From Sva-07 sp031426215 (GTDB taxonomy: Bacteria > Actinomycetota > Acidimicrobiia > Acidimicrobiales > Ilumatobacteraceae): a DNA stretch of 64,000 bases. The stretch lies in NCBI GenBank assembly GCA_031426215.1, contig JANPKU010000120.1:1-64000 (forward strand). The letters run 5' to 3'. Of this stretch, positions 25,287-33,662 are shown one piece after another (within the stretch, counting starts at the first letter, position 1; each line of letters opens with the position of its first letter). The notes under the pieces were generated by a model, which did not search any database, had not been told where the DNA came from, and saw only the letters and a program-made list of their open reading frames with translations. The position numbers and the translations under genes are program-made.

Positions 25287-26030
25287 TCAGCGGTCGAGTC
25301 GGCGCCAGATCGGCCCCGGGACGAAGCGCAGGATCCCGAACACGAAGCGCAGGATGCCCGGCGCCCAGACCACCTCGGCACCACGCCGCAGACCCGCCAC
25401 CGTCGCGGTGGCAACATCGGCAGGGTCGACGGCGAACGGTGCTTCGTCGAGCCCCTCGGTCATCGACGAGCGCACGAAACCGGGTCGCACCGTCATCACC
25501 CGGGCGCCGCTGCCGTGCAGTGCGTGGCCGAGGCCGGTCGAGAAGGCATCCTGGGCCGCCTTGGTCGAGCCGTACACGAAGTTCGACGGTCGGGTTCGGA
25601 TCCCAGCAACACTCGACAGCACGATCAGCGTGCCGTGTCCCTGCGATCGCAGCCGACGTGACACCGCCAACCCGGAACTGACAGCGCCGACGTAGTTGAC
25701 CTCGGCCAGGCGGGCGCCGGCTTCGGGATCGTCGCCGTCGTCGACACCCAGTTCACCGAATGCCTGGATCACCACGTCGAGATCGCCGACATCGGCGGCG
25801 ATCTCTGCGATCAGTCGTTCGTGGTCACCATGCTCGAGCGCGTCGAAGCGCAGCGCGGTGACCTCGGCGTGCTCGCTGAGTCCGGTGGTGTCGACCTCGT
25901 CGGGTCGCCGGCACGCCAACACGACCTTGCGCAGCACCGGCGAGTCGAGCTCGCGCACGATGGCGCGGCCGATGTTGCTGGTGCCCCCGAGGAGCAGGAT
26001 CGTCTGTGGTTCTTGGATGGCGTTCTTCAT
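25287..26030 (-). CDS. dprE2: Decaprenyl-phospho-2-ketoribose reductase (DprE2-like SDR)
   Basis: A 247-residue classical short-chain dehydrogenase with LLLGGTSNIGRAI as the NAD(P) motif, LSSVAGIRTRPSNF containing the catalytic Ser, and YGSTK as the Tyr/Lys pair. In mycobacteria DprE2 reduces decaprenyl-phospho-2-keto-erythro-pentofuranose to decaprenyl-phospho-arabinose, completing the epimerisation begun by DprE1. The dprE1-like gene lies 51 bases upstream on the same strand, the usual pairing, which makes this assignment much stronger than the fold alone. A CGGAG ribosome site lies about eight bases before the ATG. Confidence 0.86.
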   Translation of the reverse strand: MKNAIQEPQTILLLGGTSNIGRAIVRELDSPVLRKVVLACRRPDEVDTTGLSEHAEVTALRFDALEHGDHERLIAEIAADVGDLDVVIQAFGELGVDDGDDPEAGARLAEVNYVGAVSSGLAVSRRLRSQGHGTLIVLSSVAGIRTRPSNFVYGSTKAAQDAFSTGLGHALHGSGARVMTVRPGFVRSSMTEGLDEAPFAVDPADVATATVAGLRRGAEVVWAPGILRFVFGILRFVPGPIWRRLDR

Positions 26031-26081
26031 GGATGTCGCTCCGGGATTCGTGGACGTGTGGTCGAGGTATCGCGGTGTCGG

Positions 26082-27446
26082 TCAGATCAGCTCGAGACGG
26101 CGGGCCTGATCGCTGACCCACAAACCGTCGGGATCGACGCGTCGGCGGATCGCCAGCCAATCGTCGAACCGGGGGTAGCCGGCACGGATGACCTCTGGCG
26201 AGCTGACGGCATCCTTGGCCAGATAGTGGCGCCCACCGGCTGCCATCACCAGGTCGTCGAGTTCGTGGAGCAACTGCCCAAGGCCGTCGACACCTGCTGG
26301 CAGGTCGAGCGTGAGCGTCCAACCCGGTTTCGGGAAACTCAGCAGTCCACCGCTCTCGGCGCCGAATCGTTTGAGCACCGCGAGGAAACTCGCATGTCCC
26401 CCCGCCGACACCTTGGTGATGATCGTGCGAAGCGTGGCGACCTCGGCGAAAGGGACCACGAACTGGTACTGCAGGAACCCGTTGCGTCCGTACAGCCGAT
26501 TCCAGTGGCCGACCATGTCGAGCGGGTGGAAGAACCCGGTGAGCGTCTCGGTGCCGTGGTGTTCGCGCGGCGTCTTGCGATACCACACTTCGTTGAAGGC
26601 TCGTACCGCCGCTCGGTTCAACACGTTGGGCATCCCGGCAGGGATCCCCGGGAGTGCGGGCGGGTCGAACTTCAGCGGGTCGACGGCGGCGCCGGGTACG
26701 TACGAGCGCAGCTCGTTCAGCGTGGCGTGGTTGCCGCGTGACAAAACCGCTCGACCCAACGACGAACCGGTGGCGACCAGGTCGATCCACGCGACCGAGT
26801 AGCGGTACTGATGGTCGCCGGTCTCCATCCGATCGAGCAGTGCGTCGAGGTTCGGGACACGTTCGGTGTCGACGAGGCAGCGCACGGTCTCGATCGGTAT
26901 CAGGCCGAACGTCGCGTCGATGATGATTCCCGTGAGGCCCATCCCGCCGAGTGTCGCCCACCACAGGTCCGCGTCGGACTCGGAGGTGATCTCGCGCACG
27001 CTGGCGTCGGCGAGCAGCATCCGCATCGAGATCACATGCGAGCCGAACGATCGATCGGCGTGATGGTTCTTACCGTGGATGTCGCTGGCGATCGCTCCGC
27101 CGACGGTGACGAATCGGGTGCCGGGTGTCACGGGAACGAACCAGCCCTGCGGGACGATCCGCCTGAGCAGGGTGTCGAGACTGACCCCGGCGCCGACCGT
27201 GACGGTACCGCTGGTGGCATCGAGTTCGATCTGGCCTTCGTCGAGGCGGATCACGGTGCCACCGGCGTTCTGGGCGGGGTCGCCGTACGAGCGTCCGAGA
27301 CCACGGGCGATCACACCCCGATCGAGGTCACCCAGGAGTTCCAGGGCGCCGGGATGTGTCAGGTCGGATCCGGAGCGCTGGACCACCCTCGCCACACTGG
27401 GTGCGGTATTGCCCCACCCGGACAGTGAGTGTCGGTCGGTCTCCAC
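26082..27446 (-). CDS. dprE1: Decaprenylphosphoryl-ribose oxidase (DprE1-like), Cys-less active site
   Basis: A 454-residue flavoenzyme of the VAO/PCMH fold that oxidises the 2'-OH of decaprenyl-phospho-ribose. It begins with GWGNTAPSVA, has ARGLGRSYGDPAQNAGG and SDIHGKNHH, in which His124 matches the M. tuberculosis His132, and ends with SDQARRLELI, all close to mycobacterial DprE1. The catalytic Lys418 counterpart is Lys411 (YLAKD). At Thr379 (codon 26312-26310, GWTLTLD) the mycobacterial enzyme has Cys387, the residue that benzothiazinones attack, so this enzyme should be intrinsically insensitive to that covalent inhibition. The dprE2-like gene follows. A TAGCCT box nine bases before the GTG suggests its own leaderless promoter. 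Confidence 0.9.
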   Translation of the reverse strand: METDRHSLSGWGNTAPSVARVVQRSGSDLTHPGALELLGDLDRGVIARGLGRSYGDPAQNAGGTVIRLDEGQIELDATSGTVTVGAGVSLDTLLRRIVPQGWFVPVTPGTRFVTVGGAIASDIHGKNHHADRSFGSHVISMRMLLADASVREITSESDADLWWATLGGMGLTGIIIDATFGLIPIETVRCLVDTERVPNLDALLDRMETGDHQYRYSVAWIDLVATGSSLGRAVLSRGNHATLNELRSYVPGAAVDPLKFDPPALPGIPAGMPNVLNRAAVRAFNEVWYRKTPREHHGTETLTGFFHPLDMVGHWNRLYGRNGFLQYQFVVPFAEVATLRTIITKVSAGGHASFLAVLKRFGAESGGLLSFPKPGWTLTLDLPAGVDGLGQLLHELDDLVMAAGGRHYLAKDAVSSPEVIRAGYPRFDDWLAIRRRVDPDGLWVSDQARRLELI

Positions 27447-27455
27447 GGCTCTCGG

Positions 27456-27461
27456 AGGCTA
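27456..27461 (-). promoter_or_regulatory. Predicted -10 box, leaderless (dprE1)
   Basis: TAGCCT on the minus strand, nine bases before the GTG at 27446. It could give dprE1-dprE2 a transcript separate from the upstream methyltransferase. Confidence 0.5.
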
Positions 27462-27476
27462 CCGGAACGGGTCGTC

Positions 27477-28250
27477 TCAGTACGGCCAGTCGGGCACGGG
27501 CCGACCCAGCCGGGCGAGCACCTTGCCCAACCCGAGCGAGAGGAGCACCTTCAAGGTCACGTTCTTCACGAACCACGGCACCTGAGCGAACTGACGAGCG
27601 CCATTGCCGAGTCGGGTCGACCAGCCGGCACCGAGGTCCTTTCGATAGATCGTCATCGAACGCGACCGACCGACGTAGCGGAATTGCGAACCGAACGCCA
27701 GCTCCCGCAGGATCGCCGCCGTGACGCCGATCGACGAGAACGAGTCGTGGATCAGCATGGTGCCGCCGTCGGCAACCCGATCACCCCACGATCTGATGTC
27801 GGCACGAGCCGGGGCGAATCGGTGGGCGCCGTCGACGTAGAGCGCGTCGATGCTGCCATCCACCTCACTCAACGCCACATCGGAGAACATGCGCAGGTGG
27901 CGCACCCGTTCGGTCACGCCGGCCGCTTCGAGATTGGCGACGAACACCGCATGGTCGTCGGAGGCCTCGGCAGCGAAACCGTCGATCTCCTGTGGGCCAC
28001 GGTCGTTGCCCGCATGGGGATCGATCGCCACGATGGACACCGACGGTGCCGCGGCGAGCGCGAGCACGATGGTCGAACGACCGCGAAAGCTGCCGATCTC
28101 CACGATGGTGCCATCGGCACGGCATCGGCGGGCGGCGTCGACGAGCGTCTCACCCTGGCCACGCGTCATCCAGCCCTCGATCCCGTCGACCGCTCCCAAG
28201 ATCGCAGAGACGTCGTCGGAACCGGCGTGGTGGGGAGAATCAGGAGACAT
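27477..28250 (-). CDS. Class I SAM-dependent methyltransferase (Methyltransf_24-like)
   Basis: A 257-residue protein with a methyltransferase core: GTIVEIGSFRGRSTIVLA as motif I (about residue 45), VAIDPHAG as the acidic motif II strand, and ALYVDGAHRFAPARADI with the DGAH signature of the TylF/Methyltransf_24 group. It may methylate a sugar or lipid. The ATG at 28250 overlaps the stop of the UbiA-like gene and is chosen over the longer reading because the extra N-terminal 31 residues run inside that gene. It lies between UbiA and DprE1 genes, so it may methylate a polyprenyl-linked pentose or the arabinan; this is inference. Confidence 0.8.
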   Translation of the reverse strand: MSPDSPHHAGSDDVSAILGAVDGIEGWMTRGQGETLVDAARRCRADGTIVEIGSFRGRSTIVLALAAAPSVSIVAIDPHAGNDRGPQEIDGFAAEASDDHAVFVANLEAAGVTERVRHLRMFSDVALSEVDGSIDALYVDGAHRFAPARADIRSWGDRVADGGTMLIHDSFSSIGVTAAILRELAFGSQFRYVGRSRSMTIYRKDLGAGWSTRLGNGARQFAQVPWFVKNVTLKVLLSLGLGKVLARLGRPVPDWPY

Positions 28251-29109
28251 AGACGGCGAGACCATAGACCACGGCCCAACACAACCCGAGGAACTGCAGG
28301 AGCCGGTCACTGACGAACACTTCTTCAGGTGCTGCGCCGCCACCTTCTTCGAGCACCAGCAGGTACCGCATCAACGCCATCAACATCGGCACGATCGAGA
28401 GTTCGTAGAGCGGCCAGTTGCTTCCGGACGCAGCGCTGGTCTCGAACGCCCACACGCAATAGCTGATCAGCACTCCGGCGAGGCTCACCGACAACAGGAT
28501 CCGCAGGTAGCCCACCGAGTACACCTCGAGCGTGGCACGGGTGCCAGCGCCGTCGCCGACCTCGTTCAGCTCGGCATATCGCTTGCCCACGACGATGAAG
28601 AGTGACCCGAAGGTGATGCACAGCACGAACCACCGCGACATCGGCACATCGACCGCCACGGCTCCCGCTGCGGCCCGCAGGACGAACCCGGCGGCAACGG
28701 TGACGAGGTCGACGACCGGCACGTGCTTGAGATGGAGGGTGTAGGCGATCGTGATGACGATGTACGTCGCCACGACTGCCACCGTCTGCCACCGTCCGGT
28801 CGCCGCCGCCAGTGCGAGCGCAATGATCGGGAACACGACACCGGCGACTCGGGCGACACCGATCGCCAACTCGCCGGAGGCGATCGGCCGGTTGCGCTTG
28901 GTCGGATGGCGTCGATCGGCTTCGACATCGAGCAGGTCGTTCCAGATGTAGATCCCGCTGGCAGCAAAGCAGAACGACACGAACGCCACGATGGTGAGCA
29001 ACAGATTGTCGCCCTCGTCGAGCACGCCGGCGGCGCCGGGTGCAGCGAACACGAGCACGTTCTTGAGCCACTGCTTGGGGCGCGACTCGCGCAGCAACGC
29101 CCTCAGCAC
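28240..29109 (-). CDS. Decaprenyl-phosphate phosphoribosyltransferase (UbiA family)
   Basis: A 289-residue UbiA-superfamily membrane prenyltransferase with about nine helices. It begins ESRPKQWLKNVLVF, carries the first Asp motif NDLLDVEADRRHPTKRNRP (from about residue 57) and YTLHLKHVPVVD in the second conserved loop. These match the enzyme (Rv3806c in M. tuberculosis) that joins PRPP to decaprenyl phosphate, the first step of decaprenyl-phospho-arabinose synthesis. The neighbouring DprE1 and DprE2 genes strongly support this over a quinone role. It follows the HAD phosphatase gene by 66 bases and overlaps the methyltransferase start. Confidence 0.88.
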   Translation of the reverse strand: MLRALLRESRPKQWLKNVLVFAAPGAAGVLDEGDNLLLTIVAFVSFCFAASGIYIWNDLLDVEADRRHPTKRNRPIASGELAIGVARVAGVVFPIIALALAAATGRWQTVAVVATYIVITIAYTLHLKHVPVVDLVTVAAGFVLRAAAGAVAVDVPMSRWFVLCITFGSLFIVVGKRYAELNEVGDGAGTRATLEVYSVGYLRILLSVSLAGVLISYCVWAFETSAASGSNWPLYELSIVPMLMALMRYLLVLEEGGGAAPEEVFVSDRLLQFLGLCWAVVYGLAVYVS

Positions 29110-29175
29110 GGTGTGTGCCCGGAGATGCTGGCGCTGGCGTTCATGGCGTCGACGACGGTAGTTGGCCGACTCGTC

Positions 29176-29829
29176 TCATCGCTGTATCCCAGGCATCACT
29201 CCACGGCCGAGCCAGTGCGCGACGTCGGCGTCGGCGAGCAGTTCGCGGTCACCGTGCGAGTCGCCGTACGCGCTGAGGTGAACAGCGTGTCGTCCATCGG
29301 CGTGGCGATCGAGCCAGTCATGGAGCCGAACGACCTTCTCGGGCCCGCGACAGTTCGGTCCGTCGAGTTCGCCGGTGAGCATCAGGTCGCCGTCGACCTG
29401 CAATCGCACCGCCAGCACGTCGTGGGCACCGAGCAGCTCGGCCAACGGTCGCAGGTACACCTCGAACGACGCCGACACGAGCACCACGGTGTCGCCGGCA
29501 TCGACGTGGCGGTGCAACGACTCGACGACGTCGCTGCGCAGACGATGTTCGTGGACCTCGCGAGCGAACGCCGCTGCGTCGGCCTCGACCTCGGCGAGCG
29601 CAAGACCACGGAACGTCGCCGCTGCACTGGCCGCTTTGAGCGCATCACGGTCGCGTCGTACACCGGCTCGAACCAATGACAGCGGCGATCCCAACATCCG
29701 ACGCACCAACGTGGGCGTCCCCACGGTCCGACGCAGGAACGGGACCACGCAATCCGTGGTGGTCAGCGTGCCGTCGACGTCGAACGCCGCGATCCGCCGA
29801 CGGTCGAGGTCGCCAGATGTGCTGGTCAC
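29176..29829 (-). CDS. HAD-IB phosphatase, candidate phosphoribosyl-lipid phosphatase
   Basis: A 217-residue haloacid-dehalogenase phosphatase of the SerB-like IB class: AFDVDGTLTTTDCVVPFLRR gives the nucleophile and acid Asp pair near residue 16, VLVSASFEVYLRPLA the motif II Ser, and AYGDSHGDRELLADAD the metal-binding motif. The GTG overlaps the aroA stop (GTGA). Its place upstream of the UbiA-type phosphoribosyltransferase makes it a candidate for removing the 5-phosphate from decaprenyl-phospho-phosphoribose, a step assigned to a PAP2-type protein (Rv3807c) in mycobacteria. It could equally be a phosphoserine- or lysophosphatidate-like phosphatase; the context is suggestive only. Confidence 0.8.
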   Translation of the reverse strand: MTSTSGDLDRRRIAAFDVDGTLTTTDCVVPFLRRTVGTPTLVRRMLGSPLSLVRAGVRRDRDALKAASAAATFRGLALAEVEADAAAFAREVHEHRLRSDVVESLHRHVDAGDTVVLVSASFEVYLRPLAELLGAHDVLAVRLQVDGDLMLTGELDGPNCRGPEKVVRLHDWLDRHADGRHAVHLSAYGDSHGDRELLADADVAHWLGRGVMPGIQR

Positions 29830-31157
29830 GTGAGGTGTGCGGGGACGGCGGCGAGTGCATCCCAGTAGCTCGGCCAACTCTTCGACACCACGGCCGGATC
29901 ACCGATCTCGATGCCGTCGACCACGAGCCCGAGCAGCCCGAACGCCATGGCGAGGCGGTGGTCGTGGTGGGTCTCGAGCCGAGCACCGTGCAGGAGGTCG
30001 GTCGGCTCGATCAACAGCCCGTCGGGCTCGACGCTCACCAACGCTCCGGTCTTTGCGAGCTCGATGGCAAGGTCTCCCAACCGGTCGCTCTCCTTGCCAC
30101 GGATGAAACCGACGCCACTGATGCGCGTCGGGGTGACCGCCTGGGTGGCGACGACGGCGAGTGTCGGCACCAGATCGGAGATGTCGGCCATGTCGACGTC
30201 GACACCGCGCAGCGGGGTGTCACGACGACGCATCACGACGGTGTCGGTGGGTCCGGCCGTCACGATGCAGCCCATCGAGGCCAACACATCGACGAATCGG
30301 GCGTCGCCCTGGATCGACGTGGTGCCGAGCCCGGGCACGCTCACGGCCCCTCCCACCATGGCAGCCGCTGCGAGGGGGTAGCTGGCCGAACTGGCGTCGG
30401 GCTCGACGACGTACTCGGCGGCGACGTAGTGGCCCGACCCGACCGTGACGTGGCGGTCCTTGATGTCGACATCGGTGACACCGAACGCTGCCATCACCGA
30501 CTTGGTGATCTCGAGATAGGGACGCGACACCAGGCCAGACGACAGCCACAGCTTGAGCCCGCCGGGAATGTACGGCGCGATCAGCATCAGCGCCGTCACG
30601 TATTGGCTCGACACATTTCCCGGCATCACCACGGCGTCGGCTCGCCCGAGCGGACCGGACACGGTGACGGGCAGATGGCCGGCGGTCTCTCCTGGCACGA
30701 CCGACGCTCCGAGCGCTCCGAGCGCGTCGTGCAGCGGGCCCATCGGTCGGGCGCGAAGGGGGGGCGCTCCGTCGATGGTGTACTCCCCCACCCCGAGCGT
30801 GCACAGCGCCGTCACGAAGCGCGAGGTGGTGCCCGCCAGTCCGGTTTCGAGATGCAGTGGCCCCGGCGTGAGTTCGGCACCCGTACCGATGACGTCGGCG
30901 ACACGGTGGACGCCGTCGATGCGAACGCCGATCCCGCAACCGAGGCGTTGGAGGCAGGCGATCATCGCAGCCGTGTCGTCACCCGGGGCCACGCCCACTA
31001 TCTCGCTGTTGCCCTCGGCGAGCGCAGCGCACACGAGGGCCCGGTTGACGATGCTCTTCGACGGAGGGACGACGACCTCGGCGATCACCGGCCCGTCAGC
31101 TCGCCGGACGCGGTACGAGCGATCGCCGTCGCTGCTGTACGTGTCGTCGCGTGTCAT
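29826..31157 (-). CDS. aroA: 3-phosphoshikimate 1-carboxyvinyltransferase (EPSP synthase)
   Basis: A 443-residue enzyme that joins shikimate-3-phosphate and PEP in the shikimate pathway. It shows PPSKSIVNRALVCAALAEG near residue 31, the LAGTTSRFVTALC region, and RGKESDRLGDLA near the C terminus, all EPSP synthase signatures. The ATG overlaps the stop of tyrA (ATGA); longer readings run into tyrA and are rejected. The gene follows tyrA and precedes the HAD phosphatase. In related actinobacteria cmk often follows this cluster; it is not found here. Confidence 0.95.
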   Translation of the reverse strand: MTRDDTYSSDGDRSYRVRRADGPVIAEVVVPPSKSIVNRALVCAALAEGNSEIVGVAPGDDTAAMIACLQRLGCGIGVRIDGVHRVADVIGTGAELTPGPLHLETGLAGTTSRFVTALCTLGVGEYTIDGAPPLRARPMGPLHDALGALGASVVPGETAGHLPVTVSGPLGRADAVVMPGNVSSQYVTALMLIAPYIPGGLKLWLSSGLVSRPYLEITKSVMAAFGVTDVDIKDRHVTVGSGHYVAAEYVVEPDASSASYPLAAAAMVGGAVSVPGLGTTSIQGDARFVDVLASMGCIVTAGPTDTVVMRRRDTPLRGVDVDMADISDLVPTLAVVATQAVTPTRISGVGFIRGKESDRLGDLAIELAKTGALVSVEPDGLLIEPTDLLHGARLETHHDHRLAMAFGLLGLVVDGIEIGDPAVVSKSWPSYWDALAAVPAHLT

Positions 31158-32230
31158 GACAGCGACTGCACGGCTGGACGGAAACCGCGTGCGAGCAGCC
31201 CGCCTCGGAAGAGTTCGACCATTGCACGATCGACCAGGACGACCGCAACGCCCCGTGTGCTCTCGGCCACGTGGACGACCTCGAAGCTGGCGATGTTGAC
31301 ACTGAGTTCGGCGGCGAGTGTGAAGACCTCGGCTGCAGCGCCGGTCCGGTCGGCCATCGGTATGCGCACCTCGGAGAGCTCGTCGGGGTGCACGACCCGC
31401 ACCGGGAGGTTCACGCGAGCCTGGCGGGCTGCGGTGAGTCGGGCGTGGAGGGCATCTCGATCGTCGGCACGAATGATGTCGCGCATCTCGCCGAGGCCGT
31501 CGATGAGCTGATCGAGCACGCTCACGATCGCCGTTCGGTTCTCGGCGCAGATGTCGAGCCAGATCGCCGGCCGGCCGCTTGCGACCCTGGTCATGTCTCG
31601 GAATCCACCGGCCGCCAGACGCAACAACGCAGCGTGTTCCTCGGCGCGTTCGCTCGCCAAACCCATCAGCGTCGCTGCGGTGAGGTGGGGAACGTGGCTG
31701 ACCACGGCGACCAGCTGATCGTGTCGCTCGGGGCTCAGCGCGACCACTTCGGCGCCGAGTGATGCGACCACCGTGGCGACCTGGGCGAACACCGCGTCGT
31801 CGCTGTCCGGGCCTGGGGTCAGTACCCACACTGCGCCCTCGAACAGATCGCTCTGCGCGCCGTCGAGCCCATCGAGCTCGGAACCAGCCATCGGGTGACC
31901 CCCGACGAACCTGGTGTCGGTCGCAGAGGCACAGATGGCCGCCTTCACACTTCCGACATCGGTGACAGCGCCGCTGGTCTCGGCCAACGCTCGCTGGACC
32001 TGGTCGGCGGCCGCCAACACTGGCACTGCGACGAAGGTGATCTCGGCGTCGGCGTCGATGCCCAACTCGTCGATGACACCTCGATCGAGCGCGGCGTCTG
32101 CGATGGACCGGTCGACGTCGTCACCGCTCACGTGCCAACCCTGGGTTCGCAGACTCAGTGCGACCGAGCCCCCGATCAGGCCGAGCCCGATGACGTTGGC
32201 GCGGCGCGGCGGCGCAGAACGGTCAGTCAC
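31154..32230 (-). CDS. tyrA: Prephenate dehydrogenase with ACT domain
   Basis: A 358-residue enzyme converting prephenate to 4-hydroxyphenylpyruvate for tyrosine synthesis. The N terminus has the NAD motif VIGLGLIGGSVALSL (about residues 13-27), then GGHPMAGSE, a conserved active-site segment, and SHVPHLTAATL. Residues from about 285 form an ACT domain (RIPMADRTGAAAEVF) that is likely to bind tyrosine for feedback control. The GTG overlaps the rluB stop, its own stop overlaps aroA, so these are translationally coupled. Confidence 0.93.
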   Translation of the reverse strand: MTDRSAPPRRANVIGLGLIGGSVALSLRTQGWHVSGDDVDRSIADAALDRGVIDELGIDADAEITFVAVPVLAAADQVQRALAETSGAVTDVGSVKAAICASATDTRFVGGHPMAGSELDGLDGAQSDLFEGAVWVLTPGPDSDDAVFAQVATVVASLGAEVVALSPERHDQLVAVVSHVPHLTAATLMGLASERAEEHAALLRLAAGGFRDMTRVASGRPAIWLDICAENRTAIVSVLDQLIDGLGEMRDIIRADDRDALHARLTAARQARVNLPVRVVHPDELSEVRIPMADRTGAAAEVFTLAAELSVNIASFEVVHVAESTRGVAVVLVDRAMVELFRGGLLARGFRPAVQSLS

Positions 32231-33053
32231 GGGGCTCGATCGTACCTGCGACGTCTCGCGCAGGTCCCGCATCGACCGCAGCTCCGGCCACCGCTTCGGT
32301 CAACGCCCGCCACTCGTCGGTGGTCAGCTCGCGCCAGGCTCCGGGCTGCAGCGACCGGTCGGTGAGCGGCCCGATGCGTGTGCGGACCAGCCTGGTGACC
32401 CGATGGCCGACGGCATCGCACATGCGGCGGATCTGACGATTGCGCCCTTCGTGGATCGTGATGCGCAGCACCCCGGGTTCGGGTTGCGACACCTTGGCCG
32501 GGGAGGTGATCCCGTCGTCGAGTTCGACGCCCTCTCGCAGCGACCGGATCGAACCGGCCGACACCGCACCGCCACCCACCTCGACCAGGTAGTCCTTCTC
32601 GATGCCGTGCGAGGGGTGAGCGATTCGGTTGGCCAGGTCGCCGTCGTTGGTCAACAGCAGGAGCCCTTCGGTGTCGACGTCGAGGCGTCCCACCGAGAAC
32701 ACCCGAGGTTCGCTCGGCACGAGATCGATCACCGTCGGTCGTCGGTGGGTGTCGCGCGACGTGGTCACCACGCCGACGGGTTTGTTGAGCAGGTAGTACA
32801 CGAGGTCGGGTCGGACACCGATCGGTGCGCCGTCGACTGCGACGAGGTCGTTGGCGACGTCGACGCGGCGACCGAGGACAGCCACCTCACCGTTGACGGT
32901 GACGCGACCGGCGGCGATCAGGTCCTCACAGATCCGGCGACTGCCGTAGCCAGTGGAGGCGAGTACCTTCTGGAGCCGATCGCCCTGGGGCAACTCGGCG
33001 CTGCGCTGTGCCATCTGCTCCCACAGCGGTGGCTCGGGTGTGTCGTCGCTCAC
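32223..33053 (-). CDS. rluB: 23S rRNA pseudouridine synthase (RluB/RsuA family)
   Basis: A 276-residue pseudouridine synthase acting on 23S rRNA. An N-terminal S4 RNA-binding domain (RLQKVLASTGYGSRRICEDLI, then GRVTVNGEVA) is followed by the catalytic domain with the RLDVDTEGLLLLTNDG motif, whose Asp is catalytic, and the HEGRNRQIRRMCDAVGH signature. The GTG overlaps the scpB stop; a longer reading through scpB is rejected. The scpA-scpB-rluB order is conserved in actinobacteria. Confidence 0.94.
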   Translation of the reverse strand: MSDDTPEPPLWEQMAQRSAELPQGDRLQKVLASTGYGSRRICEDLIAAGRVTVNGEVAVLGRRVDVANDLVAVDGAPIGVRPDLVYYLLNKPVGVVTTSRDTHRRPTVIDLVPSEPRVFSVGRLDVDTEGLLLLTNDGDLANRIAHPSHGIEKDYLVEVGGGAVSAGSIRSLREGVELDDGITSPAKVSQPEPGVLRITIHEGRNRQIRRMCDAVGHRVTRLVRTRIGPLTDRSLQPGAWRELTTDEWRALTEAVAGAAVDAGPARDVAGTIEPRD

Positions 33054-33658
33054 AGCGGCGAGTCGGATGGCTTGCCGGCGGTCGACACCTCGATCAACGG
33101 GGTGACTCGCAGACCGATCTCGAGCGCTTCGACGACCTCGGCGCTCGGGATGAACTCGGCAATCGGTGGGAGGTCGTCGAGCGAAGCGAGACCGAGCTTC
33201 TCGAGGAACGTGGCCGTGGTCCCGAACAGGATCGCTTGGCCAGGACCGTTGTCGCGTCCGACCTCGTCGACGTAGCCACGGGCCTGGAGGGTGCGCAACA
33301 CGCCGTCGGGATCGACCCCACGGATCGACGCAATCTGTCCCCGCGAGATCGGCTGTTTGTAGGCGACGATCGCCAAGGTCTCGAGCGCCGCTCCCGAAAG
33401 TCGAGCACGTTGGTCGTGCAGCAGGAACCGCTCGACGTATGGCGTCAGGTCGGCTGCGGTCTGGAACCGCCATCCGCCGGCGACGTTCACGAGCTCGAAT
33501 CCGTGGCCGGCAGCGACGTACGACTCGGCGAGCTCTTCGCACCACTGCTCGACCATCACCGTCGGCTCCTCGATCAGCTGAGCGAGCAGTTCGGCCGGCA
33601 CCGGGTCGTGGGCGACGAGCACGATGGATTCGATCGCCCGCTTGTACTCGTCGGTCAT
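33050..33658 (-). CDS. scpB: Segregation and condensation protein B
   Basis: A 202-residue subunit of the SMC-ScpAB complex that compacts and segregates the chromosome. It has two winged-helix domains: one at residues 1-85 and one from about 88 (LSGAALETLAIVAYKQPISR, then IRGVDPDGVLRTLQARGYV, the ScpB signature). A short acidic-hydrophobic tail follows. It starts four bases after scpA ends and overlaps rluB. Confidence 0.95.
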   Translation of the reverse strand: MTDEYKRAIESIVLVAHDPVPAELLAQLIEEPTVMVEQWCEELAESYVAAGHGFELVNVAGGWRFQTAADLTPYVERFLLHDQRARLSGAALETLAIVAYKQPISRGQIASIRGVDPDGVLRTLQARGYVDEVGRDNGPGQAILFGTTATFLEKLGLASLDDLPPIAEFIPSAEVVEALEIGLRVTPLIEVSTAGKPSDSPL

Positions 33659-33662
33659 CGGC

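Noticed and set aside
31158..31829. Upstream extension of aroA
   Set aside because: It runs through tyrA in another frame and does not resemble the EPSP synthase N terminus; the ATG at 31157 does.
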